Assembly (NCBI RefSeq): GCF_014640195.1
Contig: NZ_BMGM01000006.1
Span: 1-64,000, forward strand
Reading direction: 5' to 3'
DNA: 64,000 nt
Origin: Psychroflexus planctonicus
GTDB lineage: Bacteria; Bacteroidota; Bacteroidia; Flavobacteriales; Flavobacteriaceae
Below the pieces are notes generated by a model. The model was given only the letters and a program-made list of their open reading frames with translations. It made no database searches and was not told where the DNA came from. A program made the translations under genes and the position numbers. This document shows positions 24,591-33,060 of the stretch, piece after piece. Within the stretch, counting starts at the first letter, position 1. Every line of letters starts with the position of its first letter.

Positions 24591-24626
24591 CGCAAAGTCC
24601 GCAAAGGATTCGCAAAGAACACGAAG
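24591..24626. repeat. CGCAAAG short-period repeat
   Basis: CGCAAAG-TC-CGCAAAG-GATT-CGCAAAG is followed by AACACGAAG. A reverse-complement version lies at 48308-48332, and a looser one at 37637-37662. All three sit in non-coding gaps. Confidence 0.55.
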
Positions 24627-24649
24627 AAAAATCTTTAATGAAAATTAGG

Positions 24650-26755
24650 CTAACTAATATAATTCCACAATTGCTTGTTTTTCATGTTGGTTTGATAGGT
24701 AAAATTGACCATGCTATTCTTCGGTAACAGCATTTTAGGATCTTCTTTCAACAATACATGAGCTTCTTTTCTGGCCAATGCCAAAATGGAACCATCTTGA
24801 ACCAAATCGGCTATTTTTAATTGCAAAACACCGCTTTGTTGAGTTCCCATCAAATCGCCAGGACCGCGTAATTTTAAATCTACCTCAGCAATTTTAAAAC
24901 CATCGTTGGTTTGGGTCATGGTTTCAAGTCGGGTTTTTCCGTCCTTGCTCAATTTGTGGCCCGTAAGTAAAACACAATAACTCTGTTCTGCTCCACGACC
25001 TACTCTACCACGCAACTGATGCAATTGCGATAAGCCAAAACGCTCCGCACTTTCAATTAGCATAATACTGGCATTGGGCACGTTTACGCCGACTTCAATT
25101 ACCGTTGTAGCCACCATAATTTGGGTTTTCCCTTCTACAAAACGCTGCATTTCAAAAGCTTTATCTTCGGGTTTCATTTTACCATGAACTATGGAAACTT
25201 GGTAATCGGGTTTGGGAAAATACCGCACAATACTTTCGTAACCATCCATCAAATCTTTGTAATCAAAATTATCCGATTCTTCAATTAATGGATAAACCAC
25301 ATAAGCTTGCCTGCCTTTGGTCAATTCATCTTTTAAAAATTTAAAAACCTTTAAACGATTTGCATCATACCGATGAACTGTTTTTATAGGTTTTCGACCG
25401 GGTGGCAATTCATCGATCACCGAAATATCTAAATCGCCATACACACTCATGGCTAAAGTCCGTGGAATTGGTGTTGCCGTCATGACCATTACATGTGGCG
25501 GTAAGCTATTTTTCTTCCAGAGTTTAGCGCGTTGAGCCACGCCAAAACGATGCTGCTCATCGATAATGGCTAAGCCCAAGTTTTTAAATTTCACCTTGTC
25601 TTCAATTAACGCATGGGTACCGATTAAGATGTGCAATTCGCCAGAAGCTAACTCTTCATGTAATAATCTTCTTTCTTTGGTTTTAGTCGAACCCGTAAGT
25701 AATTTCACGTTCAACCCAACTTTTTCAGCTAATTCAGAAATGCCTTCAAAATGTTGTATCGCTAAAATTTCGGTAGGCGCCATCATGCAAGCTTGGTATC
25801 CATTTCCGATGGCAATGAGCATGCTTAAAAAACCAACAATGGTTTTCCCTGAACCTACATCGCCTTGTAACAAACGATTCATTTGTGCGTTGCTGCGCAA
25901 ATCTTTCCTGATTTCTTTCAAAACTCGTTTTTGAGCATGGGTAAGTTCAAAAGGCAAATGATTTTTATAAAAATCCATAAAATAATCACCTACTTCAGGA
26001 AAGGGAAAGCCTTTAATTTTATGTTTGGCAACTAAATTTCTACGAATGAGTTGCAGCTGAACATAAAAAAACTCTTCAAACTTCAATCTAAACCGAGCTC
26101 TTTCTAAATCTTGTACCGATGCCGGAAAATGAACATCAAAAATGGCTTTGGTTTTCGAAACTAACTTATGTTTTTCACGGATTTCTTCAGGCAAAGTTTC
26201 GGTAAATCCTTTGGTACACTGCTTCAACAAATTGAAGGTCATCGTGTTCATTTTCCGGTTAGTTAAACCCCGTTTTTGCAATTTTTCAGTAGACGGATAA
26301 ACCGGTTGCATGCGTTGTGCTTTCTTTTTTTCAAAATCTTCCAACAAATCCAATTCAGGATGCGGCATGCTGGGCTTGTTTCCAAACCATTTCAACTTTC
26401 CAAAAGCCAGATAAGGCGTGTTGGTTTTTATGTTTTCTCGAATCCATTTATGACCTTGAAACCATACCAGTTCCATCTGACCGGTTTCGTCTTCAAAAAC
26501 AGCTACCATACGCTTTCCACGCTTTTGTGGAACCATTTTCACAGCCGTAATTTTACCGATAATCTGCACTTCCGCATTGGTGTTTTGCAAAGCCGAAATT
26601 TTATAAAACTGAGTACGGTCTATGTAACGGTAGGGAAACAAACTCAACAAATCTTGAAACGAATGGATATTGAGTTCAGTGCGCAACAAATCGGCCCGAG
26701 CGGGACCAACGCCTTTTAAATATTCAATTGGAGCTTTTAAATCTTGCGCATTCAT
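24650..26755 (-). CDS. recG: ATP-dependent DNA helicase RecG
   Basis: This 701-residue helicase remodels stalled replication forks and Holliday junctions. The N-terminal wedge domain holds an OB-fold (about 60-160). Walker A is GDVGSGKT, Walker B is the DEQH box in IIDEQHRFGVAQR, and further motifs are TATPIPRTLA, TTVIEVGVNVPNA and QLRGRVGRG. The start chosen is the ATG at 26755 (MNAQDLKAPIEYLKGVGP), where homologues begin; the frame extends 22 codons upstream without typical sequence. It stands alone on its strand. Confidence 0.94.
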   Translation of the reverse strand: MNAQDLKAPIEYLKGVGPARADLLRTELNIHSFQDLLSLFPYRYIDRTQFYKISALQNTNAEVQIIGKITAVKMVPQKRGKRMVAVFEDETGQMELVWFQGHKWIRENIKTNTPYLAFGKLKWFGNKPSMPHPELDLLEDFEKKKAQRMQPVYPSTEKLQKRGLTNRKMNTMTFNLLKQCTKGFTETLPEEIREKHKLVSKTKAIFDVHFPASVQDLERARFRLKFEEFFYVQLQLIRRNLVAKHKIKGFPFPEVGDYFMDFYKNHLPFELTHAQKRVLKEIRKDLRSNAQMNRLLQGDVGSGKTIVGFLSMLIAIGNGYQACMMAPTEILAIQHFEGISELAEKVGLNVKLLTGSTKTKERRLLHEELASGELHILIGTHALIEDKVKFKNLGLAIIDEQHRFGVAQRAKLWKKNSLPPHVMVMTATPIPRTLAMSVYGDLDISVIDELPPGRKPIKTVHRYDANRLKVFKFLKDELTKGRQAYVVYPLIEESDNFDYKDLMDGYESIVRYFPKPDYQVSIVHGKMKPEDKAFEMQRFVEGKTQIMVATTVIEVGVNVPNASIMLIESAERFGLSQLHQLRGRVGRGAEQSYCVLLTGHKLSKDGKTRLETMTQTNDGFKIAEVDLKLRGPGDLMGTQQSGVLQLKIADLVQDGSILALARKEAHVLLKEDPKMLLPKNSMVNFTYQTNMKNKQLWNYIS

Positions 26756-27066
26756 CAAACGAAAATACAAAAACTTCCATTTTTGTACAGCACTAAAATT
26801 AGAATGTTTTTTTGGGCGCAACCCCGATTGTTAATCGGGGTCGGGCTTTCCATTTCATAGGCTTCGCAAAAACAAAGTTTTATAAGTGGTTAAGTAGCTT
26901 CTAAAGTCGCCCCAAAACCACAACAAAACTAAAGTGTTTTTCGCTGCAGGCTAACATTTCAATCCCTTGCGCGTGTTACAACTTAAAACAAAAAATAAGG
27001 CAGATTAAGTTCGCTTCTTTATACAAACAATAACTACTACCTTTGTTTTAATTTTAGAAACAAAAC
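26756..27066. other. Intergenic region between recG and the glycosyltransferase
   Basis: This 311-base gap between divergent genes holds no supported coding frame. It contains the perfect palindrome ACCCCGATT-gtt-AATCGGGGT (26821-26841) and, near its right end, a -7 box for the glycosyltransferase. The palindrome lacks a T-run and resembles a dispersed Bacteroidota repeat. Confidence 0.5.
27038..27045 (+). promoter_or_regulatory. Promoter -7 box of the GT4 gene
   Basis: TACCTTTG fits TAnnTTTG and lies 21 bases before the ATG at 27067. A -33 TTG is not seen. Confidence 0.5.
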
Positions 27067-28104
27067 ATGAAGATACTTTTTGCAGGCAAATCAAAATTAG
27101 ATTACAATCGAGTGAAAGTAATAAAAGCTGGATTGGCACAATTAAAAGATGTGCAAATCATCGAATTCAAAATTGTAAAAGGCAATGCCGAGAATCTAAA
27201 TAAATTAAAGCAATTAAGTAACGAAGTCGATTTTATTTACATTCCGCCAATGCGACATAGCGATGTTAGCTATGTAAAAAAACATACTTCAAAACCCATT
27301 GTATTCGACCCTTTAATTTCAAAATACCTTACCAAAGCTGATTATGGACAATTTTGGAAATTGCCTGTTAAATATTATTTAGATAAAATTCCGTTTACCA
27401 AAGCCGATATTCTTCTGAGCGATACCAATGCACATCGTTCTTATTTTATCGAAAAATTTAAGTTGAATGCACAAAAAGTACATACCTTATACATCGGTGC
27501 AGACACACAAACATTTTATAAACAAGAAAAAGAAACACATAAAGACAAAAAATTAGTAGTTGGATTTTATGGCAGTTTCATTCCCTTACAAGGAACTGAT
27601 AAAATTGTGGAAACAGCTTATGAATTAAGAGATAGAAAAGATATTTTTTTCGAAATTATTGGAAACGGCTACACCTTTAAAAAAGCCAAAGCCTTAGCCA
27701 AAAAATGGAAACTTACCAATATTCATTTTCATGGAAAAGTAAGTTACGAAGAGCTAAGTCCGTTAATCAACACTTTTAATATTTGCTTGGGTATTTTTGG
27801 AGATTCTAAAAAAAGTGATATGGTGATTCCCAACAAAGTTTATCATTATGCTTCCATCGGAAAATGCATTTTAAGTAAAGACACACATGGTATTAAGGAG
27901 CTTTTTACTGAAAATGAAAACATTGTACTTTGTGAAAATTCGCCTAAAGTTATGGCAAAGAAAATAACCGATTTAAAAGAAAATCCTGAGCAGATTAAAA
28001 AAATAGGCGTGGCAGCAGAAAAGCTATTGCGCACAGAATACAATGAAGTAGAAGTCGCCAAACGATTCCTTTCTATTTTAAAGAAATATAGAAATACCCA
28101 TTAA
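27067..28104 (+). CDS. Glycosyltransferase, GT4-like (group 1)
   Basis: This 345-residue protein has a GT-B layout. The C-terminal nucleotide-sugar domain starts at VVGFYGSFIPLQGTD (about residue 160) and continues with FHGKVSYEEL and a donor-binding segment NKVYHYASIGKCIL. The N-terminal half contains a Rossmann-like acceptor domain. It probably adds a hexose to lipopolysaccharide or another envelope glycan in the cytoplasm. The specific sugar cannot be read from the sequence. It has its own promoter and converges with prmC, 8 bases away. Confidence 0.85.
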   Translation: MKILFAGKSKLDYNRVKVIKAGLAQLKDVQIIEFKIVKGNAENLNKLKQLSNEVDFIYIPPMRHSDVSYVKKHTSKPIVFDPLISKYLTKADYGQFWKLPVKYYLDKIPFTKADILLSDTNAHRSYFIEKFKLNAQKVHTLYIGADTQTFYKQEKETHKDKKLVVGFYGSFIPLQGTDKIVETAYELRDRKDIFFEIIGNGYTFKKAKALAKKWKLTNIHFHGKVSYEELSPLINTFNICLGIFGDSKKSDMVIPNKVYHYASIGKCILSKDTHGIKELFTENENIVLCENSPKVMAKKITDLKENPEQIKKIGVAAEKLLRTEYNEVEVAKRFLSILKKYRNTH

Positions 28105-28112
28105 CTTACAGC

Positions 28113-28958
28113 TTAAAACTCAGCTTTAATCATTCTCGGGTTGTTGAAGATATCTTTTTTTAACACCACTTTTTTAAAACCAGCTTGACTGAATAAATTT
28201 TTGGATTCTTCACCTAAAGCCTGATTGATTTCTACATAAACCGCAGGCACTTTTTCTTGTGCTAGAGCCAATTCAATAATTTTTTCATAGAACACCAAAG
28301 CAGATTCATTTTCCACAAATAAAGCTAAATGCGGTTCAAAATCTAAAACATTAGCTTTAATGCCGTGTTTTTCGTCTTGCTTTACATAAGGCGGATTAGA
28401 AACAATAACATCTGTTTGCATGGGAAGGTTTTCTAAAGCCAACACGTCTTGCTGTATAAATTCGATTTTTACCTGGTTTAGTTTTGCATTTTCTTTTGCA
28501 ATTTCAAGTGCTTCCGCAGAAATATCGAAGGCGGTGAGTTGTAAGTTTTTGTTGTTCTTTGCCAAACTTATAGCAATGCAACCGCTGCCTGTTCCTATTT
28601 CAACAACTTTAAGACTTCTATCATGGTTTTTATAATCTTCTAAAACCCATTCAACTAATTCTTCCGTTTCAGGACGTGGAATTAAAACCGCTTCGGTAAC
28701 TCGAAAAGGCAAACAAAAAAATTCGGTTTCGCCTAAGATATATTGAATGGGTTTTTGCTTCTTCAATTCTGTTAAAGCCTGTTCAAAAAGTTTAATTTTT
28801 TCATCTGCAATTGTTTCGTCAGCTTTTAATAAAACTTGAGTAGTATTCCAGCCTAGATAAGCTTCAACTAGCCAATTAAAGAAAGTTCTTATTTCAGTTT
28901 GAGGATATATGCTGACTAGTTCTGCAGCAAAGTCTTGTTTTAGTTGTTTTAATTTCAA
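28113..28958 (-). CDS. prmC: Release factor glutamine N5-methyltransferase
   Basis: This 281-residue SAM-dependent enzyme methylates the GGQ glutamine of release factors RF1 and RF2. The SAM-binding motif is VVEIGTGSGCIAISLA (about 112-127), and the catalytic NPPY motif (VIVSNPPYV) follows around 185. An N-terminal helical bundle precedes these. The start codon appears to be TTG at 28958, with no ATG nearby in frame. It is preceded by a hairpin (28975-29003) that probably ends the DUF5606 transcript. Confidence 0.92.
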   Translation of the reverse strand: MKLKQLKQDFAAELVSIYPQTEIRTFFNWLVEAYLGWNTTQVLLKADETIADEKIKLFEQALTELKKQKPIQYILGETEFFCLPFRVTEAVLIPRPETEELVEWVLEDYKNHDRSLKVVEIGTGSGCIAISLAKNNKNLQLTAFDISAEALEIAKENAKLNQVKIEFIQQDVLALENLPMQTDVIVSNPPYVKQDEKHGIKANVLDFEPHLALFVENESALVFYEKIIELALAQEKVPAVYVEINQALGEESKNLFSQAGFKKVVLKKDIFNNPRMIKAEF

Positions 28959-28974
28959 AAGATTCTAGAATAAC

Positions 28975-29003
28975 AAACGGCCTAAATTTGCTTAGACCGT
29001 TTA
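28975..29003 (-). terminator. Probable terminator after the DUF5606 gene
   Basis: On the minus strand AAACGGTCTAA pairs with TTAGGCCGTTT with a single G-U pair. It begins 22 bases past the DUF5606 stop. The following T content is modest, so this is a moderate call. Confidence 0.55.
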
Positions 29004-29024
29004 AAAATACAATTAATTTATTTT

Positions 29025-29480
29025 TTACTTTTCAGTAGAATTTTCTTCTTCTGTTTGGGTTTCTACTTTTTCTTCTTCGGTTTCATCTTCTTCTTCAACA
29101 AAAGTGGTAAATCCTTTTTCAATTAAGGTATTGTACCATTGAATGATTTTCTTGATGTCGCTTTGGTAAACGCGATCTTCATCAAATTCAGGTAAAACTT
29201 CTCTGAAATAGGCAATCATTTCATTTTTAGAAGTCTTCGGATCAATGCTCTTTTCAAAGTTTTCCTTTTCTCCTATTTTCTGAAATACTTCACGTAACGG
29301 AATTTCTTCAGCATAGGTATAAATGGAAATTTCACCCAACATACTGATGTTGTTTTTTACGTTAACCGGTATTTTTTTTCCATCTATCAAAGATTCAGCT
29401 AACACACCACCGCGGGTTTGCGCTTTCATTTCCCATAAACCTGGGCGTCCTCCTATGGATAAAATTTTATTGATGTCCAT
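29025..29480 (-). CDS. DUF5606 domain-containing protein
   Basis: This 151-residue protein matches the flavobacterial DUF5606 family. The N-terminal hallmark is INKILSIGGRPGLWEMKAQT, followed by RGGVLAESLIDGKKI, then a highly acidic tail (about residues 125-151) rich in Glu and Thr. The start is the ATG at 29480, since homologues begin with this segment. The function is unknown. The gene lies 73 bases after def in the ruvX-def group, a neighbourhood I recall as conserved in the family. Confidence 0.88.
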   Translation of the reverse strand: MDINKILSIGGRPGLWEMKAQTRGGVLAESLIDGKKIPVNVKNNISMLGEISIYTYAEEIPLREVFQKIGEKENFEKSIDPKTSKNEMIAYFREVLPEFDEDRVYQSDIKKIIQWYNTLIEKGFTTFVEEEDETEEEKVETQTEEENSTEK

Positions 29481-29553
29481 GTTTATTTTTTTTGGTTGGC
29501 AAATATGCAATCTAAGTTGTTAACTGCCATATTTTATTTGCCCTTATTTTTAA

Positions 29554-30144
29554 TTATCTTCTTTTTTTGGCTTTTGGAAACTTCATATTGTAGCTTACAT
29601 TAACCTTTCCTTTTTCAATGTTAGCCAATTTGCCTTTGATTAATCTTTTTTTGAAAGCAGAAAGTTTATCAGTAAACAAAACGCCTTCAATATGGTCGTA
29701 CTCATGTTGAACCACACGCGCAGCTAAACCATCTAATTTTTCAACATGTTTATTGAAATCTTCATCAAAATATTCAATTTTAATTTTGGGTTTTCTGAAC
29801 ACATCTTCCCGAACATCTGGAATGCTCAAGCAACCTTCATTAAAATCCCAATCGTTTCCTTCTTCTTCTAAAATAGTAGGATTGATGAATACTTTTTTAA
29901 AGTCTTTTAAATCTTCTTGTTCGTTTTCTATCAAATCGTCATCTTCTGAAAAAGGCGAAGCATCAATAACAAACAAGCGAATTGGAAGCCCGATTTGTGG
30001 CGCTGCCAGTCCAACACCGCTGGCGTTGTACATGGTTTCCCACATGTTTTCGATTAATTCCTTCAATTTAGGATAATCAGGTGTAATGGGTTTAGCTTTC
30101 TTTTTTAATACTGGATTTCCGTAAGCTATTATAGGAAGTATCAT
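29554..30144 (-). CDS. def: Peptide deformylase
   Basis: This 196-residue metalloenzyme removes the formyl group from nascent proteins. The three family motifs are present: [10 protein letters not shown] (about 41-50), EGCLSIP with the metal-binding cysteine, and QHEYDHIEG with the two metal-binding histidines and catalytic Glu. A short basic tail (KAKKRR) ends the protein. It follows the sulfotransferase-like gene by 3 bases, so it is in one operon with ruvX. Confidence 0.95.
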   Translation of the reverse strand: MILPIIAYGNPVLKKKAKPITPDYPKLKELIENMWETMYNASGVGLAAPQIGLPIRLFVIDASPFSEDDDLIENEQEDLKDFKKVFINPTILEEEGNDWDFNEGCLSIPDVREDVFRKPKIKIEYFDEDFNKHVEKLDGLAARVVQHEYDHIEGVLFTDKLSAFKKRLIKGKLANIEKGKVNVSYNMKFPKAKKRR

Positions 30145-30147
30145 AGA

Positions 30148-30741
30148 TTATTTTTTTGGGTAATTAAAATACTCGAAATCGTCTTTATAGAGTTTATTTA
30201 CAATTTTGTACATGGTATCATTCCACTGCAAATCAAATTTAGCTTTTTCGGTTGTATTTGCCTTTTTACTCAAGTCTAATTTCAAATTTTCTTCGATGAA
30301 ATGTTTATCTTCTTCAGCTTCCATTTTGAATTTCTTTTCGACTTTTAAATTTTTGAAAATTTTATATTGCGGATGCAAATGCCTATTATTCATATACACT
30401 TCTGGCAAGAAATGAATAAATTCTTTAAAACTGATGTTTTTTAAAGCTGTATATTTTTTTTCAATAGAAGCTGATTTTTTAATTTCTAAAGGTTTAAAAA
30501 ATATTTTTTGACTGCGTAACCAATAATCCGTCTGGTCTAAATCTTTGTTTAATTTGTCTCGATAAAAGGATTCCAATCGCGTATACGGATTTCTACCAAT
30601 GACGTATTTTGGTTTTGAACTTAGCCGCAACCAAAAGAGTTTGATTTTTTTTAAGTGCTTTTGTATTCGTAAACTGGAATACATGACTTTAAAATTCACA
30701 CTTATAAAATATTGTTCTTGTTTGTTATAAAAATGCGGCAT
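30148..30741 (-). CDS. Putative sulfotransferase family 2-like protein
   Basis: This 197-residue protein is not strongly conserved, but the segment VIGRNPYTRLESFYRDKL (about 47-64) resembles the 3'-phosphate-binding region of Sulfotransfer_2 enzymes. The later FKEFIHFLPEVYMNNRHLHPQY and the end DDFEYFNYP fit the family too. The usual 5'-phosphosulfate loop (PKxASTS) is weak here: FISVNFKVMYSSLR would be its counterpart, with the proline missing. It may therefore be inactive or use a different donor. It sits between ruvX and def with 3-base gaps on both sides. Confidence 0.6.
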   Translation of the reverse strand: MPHFYNKQEQYFISVNFKVMYSSLRIQKHLKKIKLFWLRLSSKPKYVIGRNPYTRLESFYRDKLNKDLDQTDYWLRSQKIFFKPLEIKKSASIEKKYTALKNISFKEFIHFLPEVYMNNRHLHPQYKIFKNLKVEKKFKMEAEEDKHFIEENLKLDLSKKANTTEKAKFDLQWNDTMYKIVNKLYKDDFEYFNYPKK

Positions 30742-30744
30742 GTA

Positions 30745-31149
30745 TTAATGAATGTAAGATTGTAAAATTAGCGTAGCACTAATTTGGTCAACCGTTGCTT
30801 TGTCTCTTCTTTTTTTTCGCTTCAATCCGCCATCAATCATGGTTTGAAATGCCATTTTTGAAGTATAGCGTTCATTTTCTCTTTTTACTGAAATGCTCGG
30901 AAACTTCTTCTGAAAATCTTCGATAAAAAAAGCGATATTTCGTTCTATGGGTGAAGCTGTTCCGTTGGCATTAGTAGGCTCACCAACAACCAATTCATCA
31001 ACTTTTTCATTGTTGAAGTAATCTTCTAAATAGGACATTAAGTCTTTGGTTAAAACCGTAGTAAGACCAGAAGCAATCAAACGCATTTCGTCAGTTGCAG
31101 CAATACCTGTGCGTTTCATTCCAAAATCGATTGCCATTATCCGACCCAT
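30745..31149 (-). CDS. ruvX: Holliday junction resolvase-like RuvX (YqgF)
   Basis: This 134-residue RNase H-fold nuclease starts at the ATG at 31149 (MGRIMAIDFGMKRTGIA), where the family begins. The catalytic Asp lies in AIDFG; further motifs are VVGEPTNANGTAS and DKATVDQISATLILQ with the C-terminal Asp residues. YqgF proteins process pre-16S rRNA and have been linked to Holliday junctions. It is first in the operon with the sulfotransferase-like gene, def and DUF5606, and divergent from dapD. Confidence 0.93.
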   Translation of the reverse strand: MGRIMAIDFGMKRTGIAATDEMRLIASGLTTVLTKDLMSYLEDYFNNEKVDELVVGEPTNANGTASPIERNIAFFIEDFQKKFPSISVKRENERYTSKMAFQTMIDGGLKRKKRRDKATVDQISATLILQSYIH

Positions 31150-31213
31150 TTTCAAAATTTTGCACAAAGGTAATACTTCTGTAACAATTGAATACTTTTG
31201 CTAATTGAAGCTT

Positions 31214-31221
31214 TATATTTG
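31214..31221 (+). promoter_or_regulatory. Promoter -7 box of dapD
   Basis: TATATTTG fits TAnnTTTG and lies 13 bases before the dapD ATG. A TTG at 31188-31190 is a possible -33 element with 23 bases between. Confidence 0.55.
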
Positions 31222-31234
31222 CAAAAAAAAATAA

Positions 31235-32050
31235 ATGAATTCACTTAAAGAAACCATCCTAAAAGCTTGGGATAACCGAGAATTGTTAAAAGAAAGCGAG
31301 ACTATTTCTGCCATTCGAGAAGCCATTGAATTTTTAGACCAAGGTAAATTGCGTTGTGCAGAACCTACTGAAAACGGCTGGCAAGTAAACGAATGGGTTA
31401 AAAAAGCAGTGGTTTTGTACTTCCCTATCCAAAAAATGCAAACCATGGAAGCGGGAATTTTTGAATACCATGATAAAATGCCTTTAAAAACAGGTTACAA
31501 AGAACGTGGGATTCGTGTAGTACCGAATGCAGTTGCTAGACATGGTGCATATATTTCTAGCGGAGTAATCATGATGCCGAGCTACGTAAACATCGGTGCT
31601 TATGTAGATGAAGGAACTATGGTAGACACCTGGGCAACTGTAGGAAGTTGTGCACAAATTGGAAAAAACGTTCACCTTTCCGGTGGTGTTGGAATCGGTG
31701 GTGTTTTAGAACCCTTACAAGCTGCACCTGTAATTATTGAAGACAATGCATTTTTAGGATCGCGTTCCATAGTAGTTGAAGGCGTTCGCGTAGAAAAAGA
31801 AGCAGTTTTAGGCGCAAACGTTGTTTTAACGGCTTCTACCAAAATTATAGATGTTACTGGCAACGAACCCAAAGAAATGAAAGGAATTGTTCCAGCTCGT
31901 TCAGTAGTGATTCCAGGTAGTTACACCAAAAAATTTCCTGCTGGAGAATTTAATGTTCCTTGTGCGTTAATCATTGGAAAACGCAAAGAAAGCACCAACA
32001 AAAAAACATCCTTAAACGATGCGTTACGAACGTATGATGTAGCTGTTTAA
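31235..32050 (+). CDS. dapD: 2,3,4,5-tetrahydropyridine-2,6-dicarboxylate N-succinyltransferase
   Basis: This 271-residue enzyme transfers succinyl from succinyl-CoA in the lysine/diaminopimelate pathway. The N-terminal helical domain carries NGWQVNEWVKKAVVLYF. The centre is a left-handed beta-helix of hexapeptide repeats (about 100-200), with GVIMMPSYVNIGAYVDEGTM and HLSGGVGIGGVLEP. Its presence shows that this organism uses the succinylase branch to make meso-diaminopimelate. It has its own promoter and terminator. Confidence 0.95.
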   Translation: MNSLKETILKAWDNRELLKESETISAIREAIEFLDQGKLRCAEPTENGWQVNEWVKKAVVLYFPIQKMQTMEAGIFEYHDKMPLKTGYKERGIRVVPNAVARHGAYISSGVIMMPSYVNIGAYVDEGTMVDTWATVGSCAQIGKNVHLSGGVGIGGVLEPLQAAPVIIEDNAFLGSRSIVVEGVRVEKEAVLGANVVLTASTKIIDVTGNEPKEMKGIVPARSVVIPGSYTKKFPAGEFNVPCALIIGKRKESTNKKTSLNDALRTYDVAV

Positions 32051-32070
32051 AATACAAGTACAAAATTTAA

Positions 32071-32104
32071 AAGCCTAACTGAACATTTTCTGTTGGGCTT
32101 TTTT
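32071..32104 (+). terminator. Intrinsic terminator of dapD
   Basis: AAGCCTAAC pairs with GTTGGGCTT (one G-U pair) and is followed by a T-run, starting 20 bases after the dapD stop. Confidence 0.8.
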
Positions 32105-32141
32105 AATGTATCCTTTTGGTAATCATTTTTAAACTTAAAAA

Positions 32142-32906
32142 TTACTTCCAGAAACGCAGCTTACTTTTGAGTTCGTGTTTTTTATTGAATTTGGTTCTAA
32201 AGGCTTCCACTTCACTCCAAATTTGTTCAAAAACTTGCTTTGGATCTTTTTGAATCAGTTTAGCATATTCATCTGCCATAATGCGATACATTTCCTTTTT
32301 AGGCGTTAGTCTAGCAAAATTTCTTAGGCGTTCTTCATAGGTTAAAACTTTGAACTGCATTCGGTTTAAATCAACCAAATAAAACCCATAGGTTCCATCT
32401 TGTTTAATTTCAATTAAGGTATTTCCAGGGGAATGATCCAAGAAAAATACACCTTGGTTGTGAAAGTGAAAAGTAAATTGTGTAAACGCCCGTAAAATTT
32501 TTTCTCGATTGGGATAGTTTGGATTATGTATTAATTCTCTATAGGTTAAATCGTGTGCTTGCTGCACACTTACATAATAACTTTTTCCAATTCCAAAAGA
32601 TGTAAAATTTACCTGATACGCTAAAGGCAGTGGAGTTCCAACCTGTTTTTCTAAAAGTAAATTAGCAAATAAATAAGAACGTTCCGCTTTCGATTTTCGG
32701 AACCAACGGTATGCAATTTGGTTTACCAAATGCGGTTTTTTAAAGCGTTTAATGTTCACTTTCAAATTACCTATTGGTTTCACTTTTAATTCGTTTCGAG
32801 TGCCTTTGTAAATGCTTTCGCCTTCATTATCAAAATTATCTATAAAAGAAAGGATTTCTCTTTCAATGGATTTGAATTGTTCTTGAATTTGAAAGTGATG
32901 TTTCAT
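32142..32906 (-). CDS. LPS core heptose/Kdo kinase-like protein (InaA family)
   Basis: This 254-residue protein has a reduced protein-kinase fold. A lysine-rich beta region near the start (KVKPIGNLKVNIKRFKKP) is followed by an AERSYLFANLLLEK helix. The catalytic loop is VFFLDHSPGNTLIE with its Asp and Asn, and the metal-binding segment is YLVDLNRMQF. These are marks of the WaaP/KdkA/InaA family, which phosphorylates lipopolysaccharide sugars. The start chosen is the ATG at 32906 (MKHHFQIQ), where the homologous part begins. It is divergent from the GT2 gene, 154 bases apart. Confidence 0.86.
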   Translation of the reverse strand: MKHHFQIQEQFKSIEREILSFIDNFDNEGESIYKGTRNELKVKPIGNLKVNIKRFKKPHLVNQIAYRWFRKSKAERSYLFANLLLEKQVGTPLPLAYQVNFTSFGIGKSYYVSVQQAHDLTYRELIHNPNYPNREKILRAFTQFTFHFHNQGVFFLDHSPGNTLIEIKQDGTYGFYLVDLNRMQFKVLTYEERLRNFARLTPKKEMYRIMADEYAKLIQKDPKQVFEQIWSEVEAFRTKFNKKHELKSKLRFWK

Positions 32907-33060
32907 AGTTATATTGAATCCCGCAAATATACTTTTTTTTAAAAAGCTTTTTGGTAAAGTAGATTTGTATACAATCCATAAACTAAATTTTAGTTTAATT
33001 AGTTTATATAGTACTTTTGGCAAAGTATTTTATCAATACCAAATTGACTGATCCTTTAAT

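Noticed and set aside
26756-26821. Longer N-terminus for recG
   Set aside because: The 22 extra codons show no conservation pattern; MNAQDLKAPIEYLKGVGP is the normal RecG beginning.
32907-33023. Longer N-terminus for the InaA-type kinase
   Set aside because: The 39 extra codons lie in the divergent promoter region and are not protein-like.
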